A stretch of 64,000 bases of DNA, from the NCBI GenBank assembly GCA_964586595.1, contig CAZPHB010000002.1:62001-126000 (forward strand), written 5' to 3'. Source of the DNA: REEB481 sp964586595. GTDB lineage: Bacteria > Bacteroidota > Bacteroidia > NS11-12g > UBA955. The translations under genes and the position numbers were made by a program. Of the stretch, positions 51,863 to 60,527 are shown one piece after another; position 1 is the first letter of the stretch, and each line of letters begins with the position of its first letter. The notes beneath the pieces are model-generated. The model searched no databases. It was given only the letters and a program-made list of their open reading frames with translations, and was not told where the DNA came from.

Positions 51863-53389
51863 TTAATCTTTCCGATCCTTTTTCTTCTTCTTGGATTTGG
51901 CAATACCGGTACTCATTCCAAAATAGAAGTTGAACCCATTGAATCCGGCCTTTTTGACCGTGCTGAGCAGATTATCCGTTCCAAAATACACGGGACCTAA
52001 ACGCAAGAATGCTCCAAGTCCGGCATCGCGATAATCGTTGGTAATCGACATGGGTATGGAAAACTCCAGCAAGCGGGTTTCCAGCCTGGGCATAAACACC
52101 AACCCGGATGGCCTTCTGAAATTGATGCTGGAACGGCTTACGAAGCTTTGATTCCACAACATTCCCAGATAAAAGGAACGAAAAACGTTGTAATCCAATT
52201 GCACAGACAAGGTACTGGGCATGTTCACACGGAAGTTTTTTTGTTCTTCCCTGAAATTAAGGTTGCGTTCTGCATAATCTTTCATCCATGCCAAACCCTG
52301 ATCCACGCCTTCCTGAAATGAGGCACTAAACGCACTGTCTTCTTCAAAAAGTAATGGAGTTGTTCTGGATACGCTGTAGGCAGTTACATCTTTTTTGTAC
52401 TGAATGCCGCCAAGGTCAAGTAATGAAACGCCCAAACGCAGCAAGTATCGATTTTTGCTTTGAAAGGCTTCCGTAAATTCGGGCCTCCATTCCATGGTAG
52501 CACCAAGGTCATAACCAATTCCAAATCCGTTGAAATTGGGTCTGGGTATAGACGCTGCAAGGATACCCTTGCTGAGGTTTTGGATGAAATCAGCATTGGT
52601 ATAACCCAATTCCATTTCCATCCGGTTGATGCCCAAGGAATCAAAATTACGGGCATCTAATTCCAGTCCCCTGTTATTCAGGTATAACGAGCCAAGGCCA
52701 AAAAGTGCTTTTACCGTTCCTCCCACCTTCAGGTATTTGCTTTTCTTATTGATGAGTACCAAAGCCAAGGAGCCTGAAACTTCCTGAAAAGAATTCATGT
52801 TGAGGTTAAAGGCATTATCGCCACTCAATGCACGGGTATAATTTGTATCGATCCCGCTGCGCAGGGTTCGTGCCAATTGTTCGTCCACATTATTCAGGGC
52901 GAACCCAAGCCGGGTCCTAACGCCTGCTCCAATGGCCAGCCGTGGAGTCAGTGAAAACATGGCTGCAGGTCCGCGCCATTCCGAATTATAGGCAACATTT
53001 TTGGGCTTGCCATTCAATTGCTCTACCAGCCAGGCATCGCTCCATTGGATTTGGCCGGATGGATTCTTTGCCGATGCAGGGACCTTGCCCCTGATCAGTT
53101 GCATGAGGGTGAAGGGCAACTCAAGACTTAAATAATCGTTTGTAAAAGAAGTTCCAATCGCGCTGATGTTTGTATGCATCTTGTACCTGGAATCAACCAG
53201 GGATGATGGATTGATGTACATTCCGTGTATTCCCTGGAAGTTGCTGATATTCAACCCGTGAAACGATTGTGCATTCACTTTAGGTGTTGCCGGAAAACAA
53301 CAAGCGATGGCAAGGAAGTAAGGACTCAGTACACGGATTTTAGCGCTTAAGTGGATCATAGCGGTTGGTGTTGCTAAATAACGAAGCAT
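51863..53389 (-). CDS. Outer-membrane beta-barrel protein, DUF5723 type
   Basis: Exported Bacteroidota protein with signal peptide (CCFPATPKVNAQ) and the N-terminal signature HGLNISNFQGIHGMYINPSSL, followed by many amphipathic beta strands (RLAIGAGVRTRLGFALNN, GFGIGYDLGATMEWRPEF), as in DUF5723, a FadL/PorV-like barrel family. The last residues are a basic tail (KSKKKKKDRKD), unusual for a barrel end and possibly periplasmic. Starts at 53389, or at ATG 53359 (MIHLSAKIRV). It converges with queG with only 9 bp between stops. Function unknown. Confidence 0.75.
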   Translation of the reverse strand: MLRYLATPTAMIHLSAKIRVLSPYFLAIACCFPATPKVNAQSFHGLNISNFQGIHGMYINPSSLVDSRYKMHTNISAIGTSFTNDYLSLELPFTLMQLIRGKVPASAKNPSGQIQWSDAWLVEQLNGKPKNVAYNSEWRGPAAMFSLTPRLAIGAGVRTRLGFALNNVDEQLARTLRSGIDTNYTRALSGDNAFNLNMNSFQEVSGSLALVLINKKSKYLKVGGTVKALFGLGSLYLNNRGLELDARNFDSLGINRMEMELGYTNADFIQNLSKGILAASIPRPNFNGFGIGYDLGATMEWRPEFTEAFQSKNRYLLRLGVSLLDLGGIQYKKDVTAYSVSRTTPLLFEEDSAFSASFQEGVDQGLAWMKDYAERNLNFREEQKNFRVNMPSTLSVQLDYNVFRSFYLGMLWNQSFVSRSSINFRRPSGLVFMPRLETRLLEFSIPMSITNDYRDAGLGAFLRLGPVYFGTDNLLSTVKKAGFNGFNFYFGMSTGIAKSKKKKKDRKD

Positions 53390-53541
53390 CTGAGTGTTGC
53401 GGTATTGTGTGCAGAAATTTTTATTGAAAAATTCAGTTTAACCCTTCTGCAATTGAACTTTCAGCATGCAACAAACGCCATGAATTCCTTTATTTTTTTA
53501 TTCTTTTAGCTTTTGGCATGGTTATTGACAGAGTGCTTGCG

Positions 53542-54123
53542 ATGAAAAAAGTCTGGATCAGCCTTGTTTTCATCTCCTTCACGCTTGCAGGTTTTGCCAT
53601 GCTTCGGCCAAAACAACAAGCAGTAGCGAAGCCGATCGGTTCTGATAGCATTATCCGAGCCGTGGGCGATTCACTCTTTATTGATTCGGTGAATCTGCGC
53701 TTATCGCTCAAGGAGATACCACCTGCACGTTCTTTGCATCAGGTTGCCAAATTCGTTATTGGCCCCTGGGCGAAAATCTTTACCGTAATCAAGCTTCAGG
53801 AAAGCGGTGCAGATGGAAAAAACAGTTACCTCGCCAAAGAGTTCAACAACCTTACGGGTATGAGGATGCCCGGTAAAGGCAGACCTACCACCGCCATTGG
53901 CAAAACAAAAACCAACTATGCCATTTTCGCTTCGTGGTATGATTGTATGGTTGATTTCAACTATTACCTCGAGCAGATGTTGGTTAGTTTCCACAATCAA
54001 AAAGGTCGGGAGCCCAAGGATGAATTCGAAATCATTGATTTCATGTTTGGCTCCTACAATCCTTACAGTCGTTGGAAACGAGACATCTACTGGTTGCTGA
54101 AAAATTACCAGTTCGAAAAATAA
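53542..54123 (+). CDS. Glucosaminidase-like exported protein
   Basis: A 193-residue protein with an N-terminal signal anchor (KKVWISLVFISFTLAGFAML). The C-terminal domain resembles the GH73/FlgJ-type glucosaminidase of Bacteroidota: VIKLQESGADGKNSYLAKEFNNLTGMR, with the candidate catalytic Glu in LQESG, then the YAIFASWYDCMVDFNYYLE block and NPYSRWKRDIYWLL. It would cleave GlcNAc-MurNAc bonds in peptidoglycan. ATG 53518 is in frame, but a TAGCTTTTG promoter-like element ends 2 nt before it, so ATG 53542, which starts the signal anchor, is preferred. Confidence 0.72.
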   Translation: MKKVWISLVFISFTLAGFAMLRPKQQAVAKPIGSDSIIRAVGDSLFIDSVNLRLSLKEIPPARSLHQVAKFVIGPWAKIFTVIKLQESGADGKNSYLAKEFNNLTGMRMPGKGRPTTAIGKTKTNYAIFASWYDCMVDFNYYLEQMLVSFHNQKGREPKDEFEIIDFMFGSYNPYSRWKRDIYWLLKNYQFEK

Positions 54124-54134
54124 TTGCTGCGCCT

Positions 54135-55301
54135 TCAGGCTTTACCATATTTCCTGCGCATCTGTAACAGGAAGAGGAACGCTGTGAGTGTGCATAATGC
54201 TGCACCGGTAAACAAACTTGGAAGTTTTGCTGCATTGTTGTTGTAGTAAAAACCACCGGCCAAACCTCCGATGGTAATGCCCAGTTCTAAGGCGATGTAC
54301 AATGTGGCCAGCGACCTGCCTTTTTTTTCCGGTCGACTCAAGTCGGTAGTCCACGCAAAAAGTGCCGGTGCATTGAATCCCTGGCCAAAACCAAAAAGCA
54401 CGGCTGAGCAGATAAAACCACCTTTCCCGAGGTTCAGGGCCAGTAGCAATAAACTCAGGGTGAGGAAAGATGTTCCTATAAATATCGACAGCATTCTGCC
54501 AAATCGGTCGGCCAGACGCCCGGAAATCAGGCGTACCAAGAGCGATGCAACAATATACACGCTCATGTAAATACCTTTGTTGCTGAATCCCAGGGCTTCT
54601 GTATAATCGGGAATTACCGTTAGAATTACGCCCAAAGTAGCACAGACCAGCATCATGATTACCGAAGGAACCCACACGTCTGTATCTATGATTTCCCGCC
54701 GCTCAATCCGCAGCAGGTGACGTTGAAAACGCTGTCGTCGCCACAGTGTTTCTGGCATGCATGAAAAGATGTACAGGGCAATGGCAGCTGCAAGTGCAGA
54801 AACCACATACATCCATTCACGCGACAGCGTAGCAGCGGCAACAGGCCCCAGTGAAAAACCAATGGCTGTTCCTACATTGCTGAGCAATCCATGAATGCCC
54901 ATCGCTTCTGCTCTTCTTGAAGGATGGACCGTATCGGCAATAAACGCTGTACTTCCTGTTGGCGTGAATCCTGTGCTCAAGCCATGCATCAGGCGCAAGG
55001 CAAAAAACATGGTTACCACCTGAACCCAAGGGTACAGCAATCCGCAGATGAGCGTGGCGATGGCGCCAATCATCATCACAGGTTTTCGTCCGATGGTATC
55101 TGTCAATACCCCACTGAATGGCCGCGATATCAGCGCCATTAAGGAAAAAACGGGGATGACCAACCCTTTGAGGTCAGGCCTGCCAAGGTCGGTAAGGTGC
55201 TTGTTAAATTCGGGAACAGGCAGGTTAAAACTGCAGAAAAACATCAATGAACCCAGGCTCATCAACCAAAACTGCCGTGGAAACGCAATGCGTTCAGCCA
55301 T
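54135..55301 (-). CDS. Major facilitator superfamily transporter
   Basis: A 388-residue inner-membrane transporter with about twelve helices. MFS motif A appears as SRPFSGVLTDTIGRKPVMM (loop 2-3) and its second copy as GRLADRFGRML (loop 8-9). Other segments are LRLMHGLSTGFTPTGSTAF and FGFGQGFNAPALFAW. It resembles the uncharacterised AraJ/YfcJ-like drug or sugar efflux group. The substrate is unknown. Its ATG overlaps the nadE end by 8 nt, which makes it the third gene of barrel-nadE-MFS. It converges with the glucosaminidase-like gene with 11 bp between. Confidence 0.9.
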   Translation of the reverse strand: MAERIAFPRQFWLMSLGSLMFFCSFNLPVPEFNKHLTDLGRPDLKGLVIPVFSLMALISRPFSGVLTDTIGRKPVMMIGAIATLICGLLYPWVQVVTMFFALRLMHGLSTGFTPTGSTAFIADTVHPSRRAEAMGIHGLLSNVGTAIGFSLGPVAAATLSREWMYVVSALAAAIALYIFSCMPETLWRRQRFQRHLLRIERREIIDTDVWVPSVIMMLVCATLGVILTVIPDYTEALGFSNKGIYMSVYIVASLLVRLISGRLADRFGRMLSIFIGTSFLTLSLLLLALNLGKGGFICSAVLFGFGQGFNAPALFAWTTDLSRPEKKGRSLATLYIALELGITIGGLAGGFYYNNNAAKLPSLFTGAALCTLTAFLFLLQMRRKYGKA

Positions 55302-56928
55302 GTTTCGCTACCAGCGGCATCCTTCTTCCGTTGCCAAACGCCTTACTGCTAACGCGTAAAATGGGCGGCGCCTGAAATCGTTTGTATTCATTGCGGTGCA
55401 CCATTTGAATGACGCGGTGCACCAAGTCAGCATCGAAACCGGCATTTACGAGTTGAGCCATACCTTTTTGTTCTTCGATGTACTGAAAAAGCAAATCGTC
55501 AAGCAAAGCGTAAGGCGGCAGTGAATCCTGATCTTTTTGGTTTGGTCTTAACTCTGCACTTGGCTCTTTGGTGATGATGGTTTCCGGAATTATCGGTTCA
55601 TTCTTGTTGATGTAGGCAGCAAGTGCATACACGTGGGTTTTGTACACATCCCCAATCGGACTCAGTCCGCCGCACAAATCACCGTACAAGGTGCTGTAGC
55701 CCACCGCCATTTCGCTTTTATTGGAAGTATTCAGCAGCAAATGATCATGTTTATTGCTGTAGGCCATAAGAAACAATGCACGAATCCGCGCCTGGATATT
55801 CTCTTCTGTTACATCATGAGGCAATGCGCCAAATGCGGGCTGTAAAGATTCAAGTGTGCTGGAAAAAACCTGGGTTATGGGCAACAATAAATAAGGATTC
55901 CCCAAATGCTCAGACAGCCTTTGAGCATCACTGACCGATCCTTCGCTGGAATACGGAGACGGCATCAACAGGGCCTGCACATTGGCAGCACCCAAAGCCC
56001 TGCAGGCTAAAGCCTGAACAACAGCACTGTCAATACCTCCTGAAGCACCCACCACAAGCTTCCTAAATCGGTTCTTGGAACAATACTCCCTGATGCCAAA
56101 AACGATGGCATCATGCAATAATGCTATGGGCTCTGCTTGGGTTGACGACAAAACGGCTTCAGCGCGCATTCCATCTTCTCCCAGTTCCACGTAGGCGAGT
56201 TGTTCTTCAAATCGCGGCAATTCAAGAATTACATTGCCCGCAGCATCCACCACCATACTGTTTCCATCGAAAATAAGGTCGGCGTGCGCACCTACCTGAT
56301 TCACGTACACCACAGGCAACTGATACCTTCGGGCATTGTCTTGCAACACTTCCCTGCGTTTCATTTCCTTTCCTAAATCAAAAGGTGAAGCTGCAGGGTT
56401 GATGAGCAAAGCCACCTGTGCTTTTTTCAATTCGTCCAGTGGAACACGGGCATACGAAAAATCATTGTGGCGATCCCACAGATCCTCACAAATAAGCACA
56501 CCGGTTTTTACACCTTCGATGTAATCCAGATGCAGTGTTCCTGCAGGCTCAAAATAACGCGCTTCATGAAAAACATCATACGTGGGCAACAGGCTTTTGT
56601 GGTGTACCGACACAATGTTTCCATCGCGCAGCACAAAGGCCGCATTGTGCAGCAACCTTCCCATACCTGCGTTTCGATCTACAGAACCTACGATACACGT
56701 TATACCTTGACAGGCAGAAGCTATTTCACGCACACTGTCCATGCAAGCATCAACAAACCAATCGTAATCCAGAAAATCTTCCGGCGGATAGCCGCAAACT
56801 GCCAGTTCACTAAACACAATCAGGGAAGCCCCTTCAGACTTAGCCCTTGCTACAGCATTTTTAATTTTCGTGCGGTTGCCCTCGAAATCACCGATCAGGT
56901 AATTCAACTGGGCCAGACAAATTTTCAT
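55294..56928 (-). CDS. nadE: NAD+ synthase, glutamine-hydrolysing
   Basis: Last step of NAD synthesis, amidating NaAD with glutamine nitrogen. The N-terminal nitrilase-type glutaminase domain has the Glu-Lys-Cys triad in VFSELAVCGYPPED, HKSLLPTYDVF and LICEDLWDRH. The C-terminal N-type ATP pyrophosphatase has VVGASGGIDSAVVQALA and the KSEMAVGYSTLYGDLCGG loop. The 544-residue length is the usual two-domain form. In Flavobacterium nadE lies next to gldB; here gldB is one gene away, on the other strand. Confidence 0.96.
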   Translation of the reverse strand: MKICLAQLNYLIGDFEGNRTKIKNAVARAKSEGASLIVFSELAVCGYPPEDFLDYDWFVDACMDSVREIASACQGITCIVGSVDRNAGMGRLLHNAAFVLRDGNIVSVHHKSLLPTYDVFHEARYFEPAGTLHLDYIEGVKTGVLICEDLWDRHNDFSYARVPLDELKKAQVALLINPAASPFDLGKEMKRREVLQDNARRYQLPVVYVNQVGAHADLIFDGNSMVVDAAGNVILELPRFEEQLAYVELGEDGMRAEAVLSSTQAEPIALLHDAIVFGIREYCSKNRFRKLVVGASGGIDSAVVQALACRALGAANVQALLMPSPYSSEGSVSDAQRLSEHLGNPYLLLPITQVFSSTLESLQPAFGALPHDVTEENIQARIRALFLMAYSNKHDHLLLNTSNKSEMAVGYSTLYGDLCGGLSPIGDVYKTHVYALAAYINKNEPIIPETIITKEPSAELRPNQKDQDSLPPYALLDDLLFQYIEEQKGMAQLVNAGFDADLVHRVIQMVHRNEYKRFQAPPILRVSSKAFGNGRRMPLVAKHG

Positions 56929-56941
56929 CTAAGCCTTTCGT

Positions 56942-57700
56942 TCAAAAGAAAACACCCACGTTCAGTGCAAGAAAATTGCCACGGCCTGCCGCGGCAGCAT
57001 CTCTAAGGAAATCGTTGAGTCCGTTGTCAAAACGCAAACCCACATTGAGCATGGTTGATCCGCTGATGTGATATTCTATGCCGGCACCCATCAACATGGA
57101 AAAGCGCAGGATGGAAACATCATCACGAAACACTCCTTCGCCGGCACGTCCATTGAAATCATTTTCAGTGCCGTTGGGTGTGTATTTTTTGGAAACATAT
57201 ACAGGATTAGACCAGGTGCGTAAGGCGTTATTGATTAAGAAGGATGGCGCAATTCCAAACTGTCCGTACCAAATAAACTTGCCGATTTCATTGGTTTTCA
57301 GTTTTAAGGCCACCGGGAACTGCACATATTGTAATTTATAATCAAACGAGACATCGGCAAAAGGCTGCCCAAAACCATTGCGGTAGTAAATCAATGTATC
57401 CTGATGACTCAAACTCAGAGACATACTGCTCACCAACATTTCCACCGACAGTGCATAGTTCTCAGTGAAGGAACGGTCAGCCATCAGTCCATAGGAAAAA
57501 CCAAGACCAAGACCATCGGATTTCACCTGATCGTTGAGGGCATGCATCCAGGAGAAATTTGGCGAGGCTTTAAACCCCAAACGCAACTTCTTCAAATCAG
57601 GCACATTCGTTTTTTGTTGAGAAACGGCAACTTGTGCACACAAACCTAAGCAAGCCATCAGTAGGAAGCCTTTTCTTTGCAGGCTGATTCTTCTGAACAT
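56942..57700 (-). CDS. Outer-membrane beta-barrel protein (porin/PorT-like family)
   Basis: Small exported barrel of about 250 residues: signal peptide MFRRISLQRKGFLLMACLGL..AVSQ, then strands such as LRLGFKASPNFSWMHAL, YKLQYVQFPVALKLKT, FSMLMGAGIEYHISGSTML and the terminal FLALNVGVFF. It resembles the outer-membrane beta-barrel family that includes PorT, but I cannot call it PorT, which is normally in another context. The ATG at 57700 overlaps the gldB start on the other strand; ATG 57715 is in frame upstream. It is 13 nt before nadE. Confidence 0.8.
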   Translation of the reverse strand: MFRRISLQRKGFLLMACLGLCAQVAVSQQKTNVPDLKKLRLGFKASPNFSWMHALNDQVKSDGLGLGFSYGLMADRSFTENYALSVEMLVSSMSLSLSHQDTLIYYRNGFGQPFADVSFDYKLQYVQFPVALKLKTNEIGKFIWYGQFGIAPSFLINNALRTWSNPVYVSKKYTPNGTENDFNGRAGEGVFRDDVSILRFSMLMGAGIEYHISGSTMLNVGLRFDNGLNDFLRDAAAAGRGNFLALNVGVFF

Positions 57701-58712
57701 GGTTGCGAAGTTCATAAAAAAATACGGTACGTGGGCAGTGCTTTCCATGATGCTTGGCTGCGGCAGCACTGCTGAACCGAAATATGAAATCAGGGATATG
57801 TTTGCTGCACTGGAACAGACCTCCCAAGGAAATTTAAACCCAAGTGCATACCTGGACCTAAAGCGGAAGTTTGGGGTGTTTTTTGACTATTACACCCAGG
57901 AAGTACTTGGACTGTGGACTCCTTCAGATTCTGCAACGGCCGCCAGGCTCAACTTCTTCACGCAGCGAAACAGTTTTGTGCTGAAGCGCATCAAGGCCGC
58001 CAAACAAGCGCTGGAATTGCAAACCAAACACATGGGAAAAATGCTTGCAGGCTGGTCTGAACAATTTCCGGCAGATTCCATGCCTGAGATTTACGCATAC
58101 TATTCGCAATTCAGCAATTACTTTACCCTGGCCGCTCCGGCAGCAAACGGAAAAGTCGCTTTAGGATACAGCGTTGAAATGTTCCTTGGCGATACGTTCA
58201 TAGGTTACAAAAGCCTGGAACTGCCCAAATGGTATGGCCGTTTTACCCAGCCGGATCTGGTGCCGCCCATGTTGGCCATGGCACGTTTGAATTACCTGTA
58301 TGACTCCGGCAATGCCAGAAACAACATGTTGGGCGAAATGATTTATTACGGCAAACTGTTGTATGCAACATCTGTCGTAGCTTCATGGATGGAAATTCAC
58401 CGCATCGCAGGCCTTTCTGAAGCTGAATGGAAATGGTGCCTGGAAGAAGAAGCCAATATCTGGAAACATTACCTCGATGCACAGGTTTTATACAGCAGCA
58501 GCCGCCTCGAATTCAGTCGTTATTTTATTGAAGGAAATGAAACCCGAGGCAGCGGCATCCCGGAACATTGTCCGCCCATGATTGGCAGATGGAGCGGCTA
58601 CCGAATCGTAGAAGCCTTCATGCGCAAAAACAAAAACATGAGCCTTAAAGACCTGATGCTGCTGAACGACCCGGAACGAATCCTGCGGGAATCTGCCTAT
58701 AAACCAAAATGA
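57699..58712 (+). CDS. gldB: Gliding-motility-type lipoprotein GldB
   Basis: Lipoprotein (lipobox MLGC, Cys21) that matches the GldB family: ALGYSVEMFLGDTFIGYKSL, LGEMIYYGKLLYATSVV, LSEAEWKWCLEEEANIWKHYL, and the end PPMIGRWSGYRIVEAFMRKN. GldB is required for gliding in Flavobacterium johnsoniae and is present in many non-gliding Bacteroidota; its molecular role is unsettled. The neighbourhood (nadE nearby) fits the flavobacterial locus, but gldC does not follow; a thioesterase gene does. The protein has no visible cofactor motif. Its ATG shares bases with the start of the divergent barrel gene. Confidence 0.88.
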   Translation: MVAKFIKKYGTWAVLSMMLGCGSTAEPKYEIRDMFAALEQTSQGNLNPSAYLDLKRKFGVFFDYYTQEVLGLWTPSDSATAARLNFFTQRNSFVLKRIKAAKQALELQTKHMGKMLAGWSEQFPADSMPEIYAYYSQFSNYFTLAAPAANGKVALGYSVEMFLGDTFIGYKSLELPKWYGRFTQPDLVPPMLAMARLNYLYDSGNARNNMLGEMIYYGKLLYATSVVASWMEIHRIAGLSEAEWKWCLEEEANIWKHYLDAQVLYSSSRLEFSRYFIEGNETRGSGIPEHCPPMIGRWSGYRIVEAFMRKNKNMSLKDLMLLNDPERILRESAYKPK

Positions 58713-59164
58713 AGCCTCCATTTACACCACCCGCATTTGAACCAAAAAATCCGGATTTCCGGGAAGACCTGCAGTTAATCATGCCCGGTCAGCACTTCAT
58801 GAAGCATATTGGTTTTGAATTAGACCTTGTGGAACCAGGACTTGCCGAAGGTCATATACACCTTGGTCAGCAACACCTGCAGCAGCATGGTTATTTACAC
58901 GGTGGCGTGAGTGCAACTGTTTGCGACCTGGTGATGGGTTTTGCCGCATGGACCTTGGTTCCCAAAGGCACCGGTGTTGTTACTGCCGATCTGAAAACAG
59001 ATTACCATTTTCCCGGAATCGGTGCCGTTTTATATGGCCGGGGAAGGGTTGTAAAAACAGGAAACATGTTGCATTTCTGCGAAGCCGAACTATGGCTCGA
59101 CGATGGCCCTGTGGTTGTACGCGCCACGTCCATCATGTGTACCGTGGTCAAATCGCTGCAATAA
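58709..59164 (+). CDS. PaaI-type hotdog thioesterase
   Basis: A 151-residue cytoplasmic hotdog-fold acyl-CoA thioesterase of the PaaI/YbdB family: FELDLVEPGLAEGHIHLG, the signature HGYLHGGVSATVCDLVMGFAAW on the central helix, then VVTADLKTDYHFPG and the last strands with GNMLHFCEAELWLDDG. The substrate acyl-CoA is unknown. ATG 58709 overlaps the gldB stop (ATGA), so the two are co-translated. It is convergent with the ankyrin protein gene, 2 bp apart. Confidence 0.9.
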   Translation: MKPPFTPPAFEPKNPDFREDLQLIMPGQHFMKHIGFELDLVEPGLAEGHIHLGQQHLQQHGYLHGGVSATVCDLVMGFAAWTLVPKGTGVVTADLKTDYHFPGIGAVLYGRGRVVKTGNMLHFCEAELWLDDGPVVVRATSIMCTVVKSLQ

Positions 59165-59166
59165 GC

Positions 59167-60501
59167 TTAAATCCGTCTGGTTTTGTACTTTTTGAATAAC
59201 TGCTTCAACGCGGCATTTGACGTGTGTTTCACCTGTATCATGACTTGTTCTTGCTCAGCCCTGCTTAAAACATCCCAAGCGCCATGGGCGAGCAATAACC
59301 TGCACAGTTCCAAAGAACCGAGGCCGACCGCTTCAAGCAGCAATGGTTTTTCGCGCTGATGTAGCACCCGCACAGATGCTCCACGCTGAAGAAGCATAGA
59401 CGCCAAATCCGTTTGGCCCTGCTGTACTGCATGCTGCAACGCAGTTTTTCCGTTCACATCCGGAATATCTGCCTGTAATTGGGCACACCGCAACAAACGC
59501 TGCAACTGCGGACTTAACTGCCCACGTTGCACCAGAATATGCAACAGTACGGACTTCGTTTCATCGGGCCGGTTCACGTCAAAACAGCCGCGATTACAGG
59601 CCAGGTGCAATAAAGTGTCTAATAATAAATCCTGCTCTTTTCGCGCGGCCGCGCACAATAAATCCTCCTCAGCGCCACACAACAAGTTCAAATAAGGCCA
59701 AAACAATGTTGTTTCCTGTATGTTGCCACGCAGCAATTGACAGCGCATGTTTGCGGCAAGCATCGGTTGCACCACTCCGGCAGGAAGGGCGCTGAAACGT
59801 ACAATGGCATTTCCGTATAAGGGCAAAGGACTGCCCGATGCTCCCTGCAAGGAAGTGGCATGTGGACCCGGAATAAGTATGCCCACCGCTTTTCCTTGTA
59901 AATTCAACACTGCCGAGCCGGAAGCGGCACGCGCAAACTGCTCTTCGATAAACACTGATTTCTCACCTTCATCAGCAGCAATGGTGATGGACTCAAACGT
60001 ACCATCGTCCATACAAACGCGCAACTCATCACCCAATTTGAGTGGTGCAAATGCAATACTGAACACCGGTAATGTGGTCGTTCGCTTCAGTTTCCACAAG
60101 GCATAATTTTCGTCTATACCCCGTAAACCAGTGAAAGATTGAACCATGGGCATTACCTCGTAAATAGCCGTATCCGGTATCTGTTTGGAAAGATCCTGTG
60201 CAGGAATCCAGAAACACCGCTCCTTATGCATCCCGGATGCATGCATGCCTGCGCCCAAAATGAGGTTCGGGGCCACTAAAAATGCCGCACCTAAAGGCTG
60301 ATATGGGAAATTGATTGTTGTACTTCCCCTCCTGCCCGATTGATTCAACGCGAGCGCCTGCTCGGTGAAAATATAGCCCGTGGTTCCGGTGAATTGAGCA
60401 GCAGGATTGGAGCGCTGCGGCTGAGCACCAGATTGCGCAATGCCCGAAAAGGGCAGCAACAACATCACACCAAAGCCAGACAGCAACTTCCTGTGAAACA
60501 T
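59167..60501 (-). CDS. Exported trypsin-fold-like protein with ankyrin repeats
   Basis: Signal peptide (FHRKLLSGFGVMLLLPFSGIAQ), then about 200 residues resembling a PA-clan serine protease: PLGAAFLVAPNLILGAGMH, YALWKLKRT and ARAASGSAVLNLQGKAVGILIPG, the last being the usual (G)xSGSPVxNxxGxVVGI region. The His is shifted one residue from the usual LTAAH position and the usual Asp in D-x-A-L is Asn (ENYALWKL), so catalysis is doubtful. The C-terminal part (about 330-440) has three or so ankyrin repeats (NGKTALQHAVQQGQTDLASMLLQRGA). TTG 60531 and ATG 60513 are alternative starts. It follows the M61 peptidase gene in one operon. Confidence 0.7.
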   Translation of the reverse strand: MFHRKLLSGFGVMLLLPFSGIAQSGAQPQRSNPAAQFTGTTGYIFTEQALALNQSGRRGSTTINFPYQPLGAAFLVAPNLILGAGMHASGMHKERCFWIPAQDLSKQIPDTAIYEVMPMVQSFTGLRGIDENYALWKLKRTTTLPVFSIAFAPLKLGDELRVCMDDGTFESITIAADEGEKSVFIEEQFARAASGSAVLNLQGKAVGILIPGPHATSLQGASGSPLPLYGNAIVRFSALPAGVVQPMLAANMRCQLLRGNIQETTLFWPYLNLLCGAEEDLLCAAARKEQDLLLDTLLHLACNRGCFDVNRPDETKSVLLHILVQRGQLSPQLQRLLRCAQLQADIPDVNGKTALQHAVQQGQTDLASMLLQRGASVRVLHQREKPLLLEAVGLGSLELCRLLLAHGAWDVLSRAEQEQVMIQVKHTSNAALKQLFKKYKTRRI

Positions 60502-60527
60502 GTTTGCCGGCATGTGCTGCAGCAACT

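Noticed and set aside
56942..57700. Calling the small barrel PorT of the type IX secretion system
   Set aside because: Many Bacteroidota barrels share this size and strand pattern, and the usual PorT neighbours are absent.
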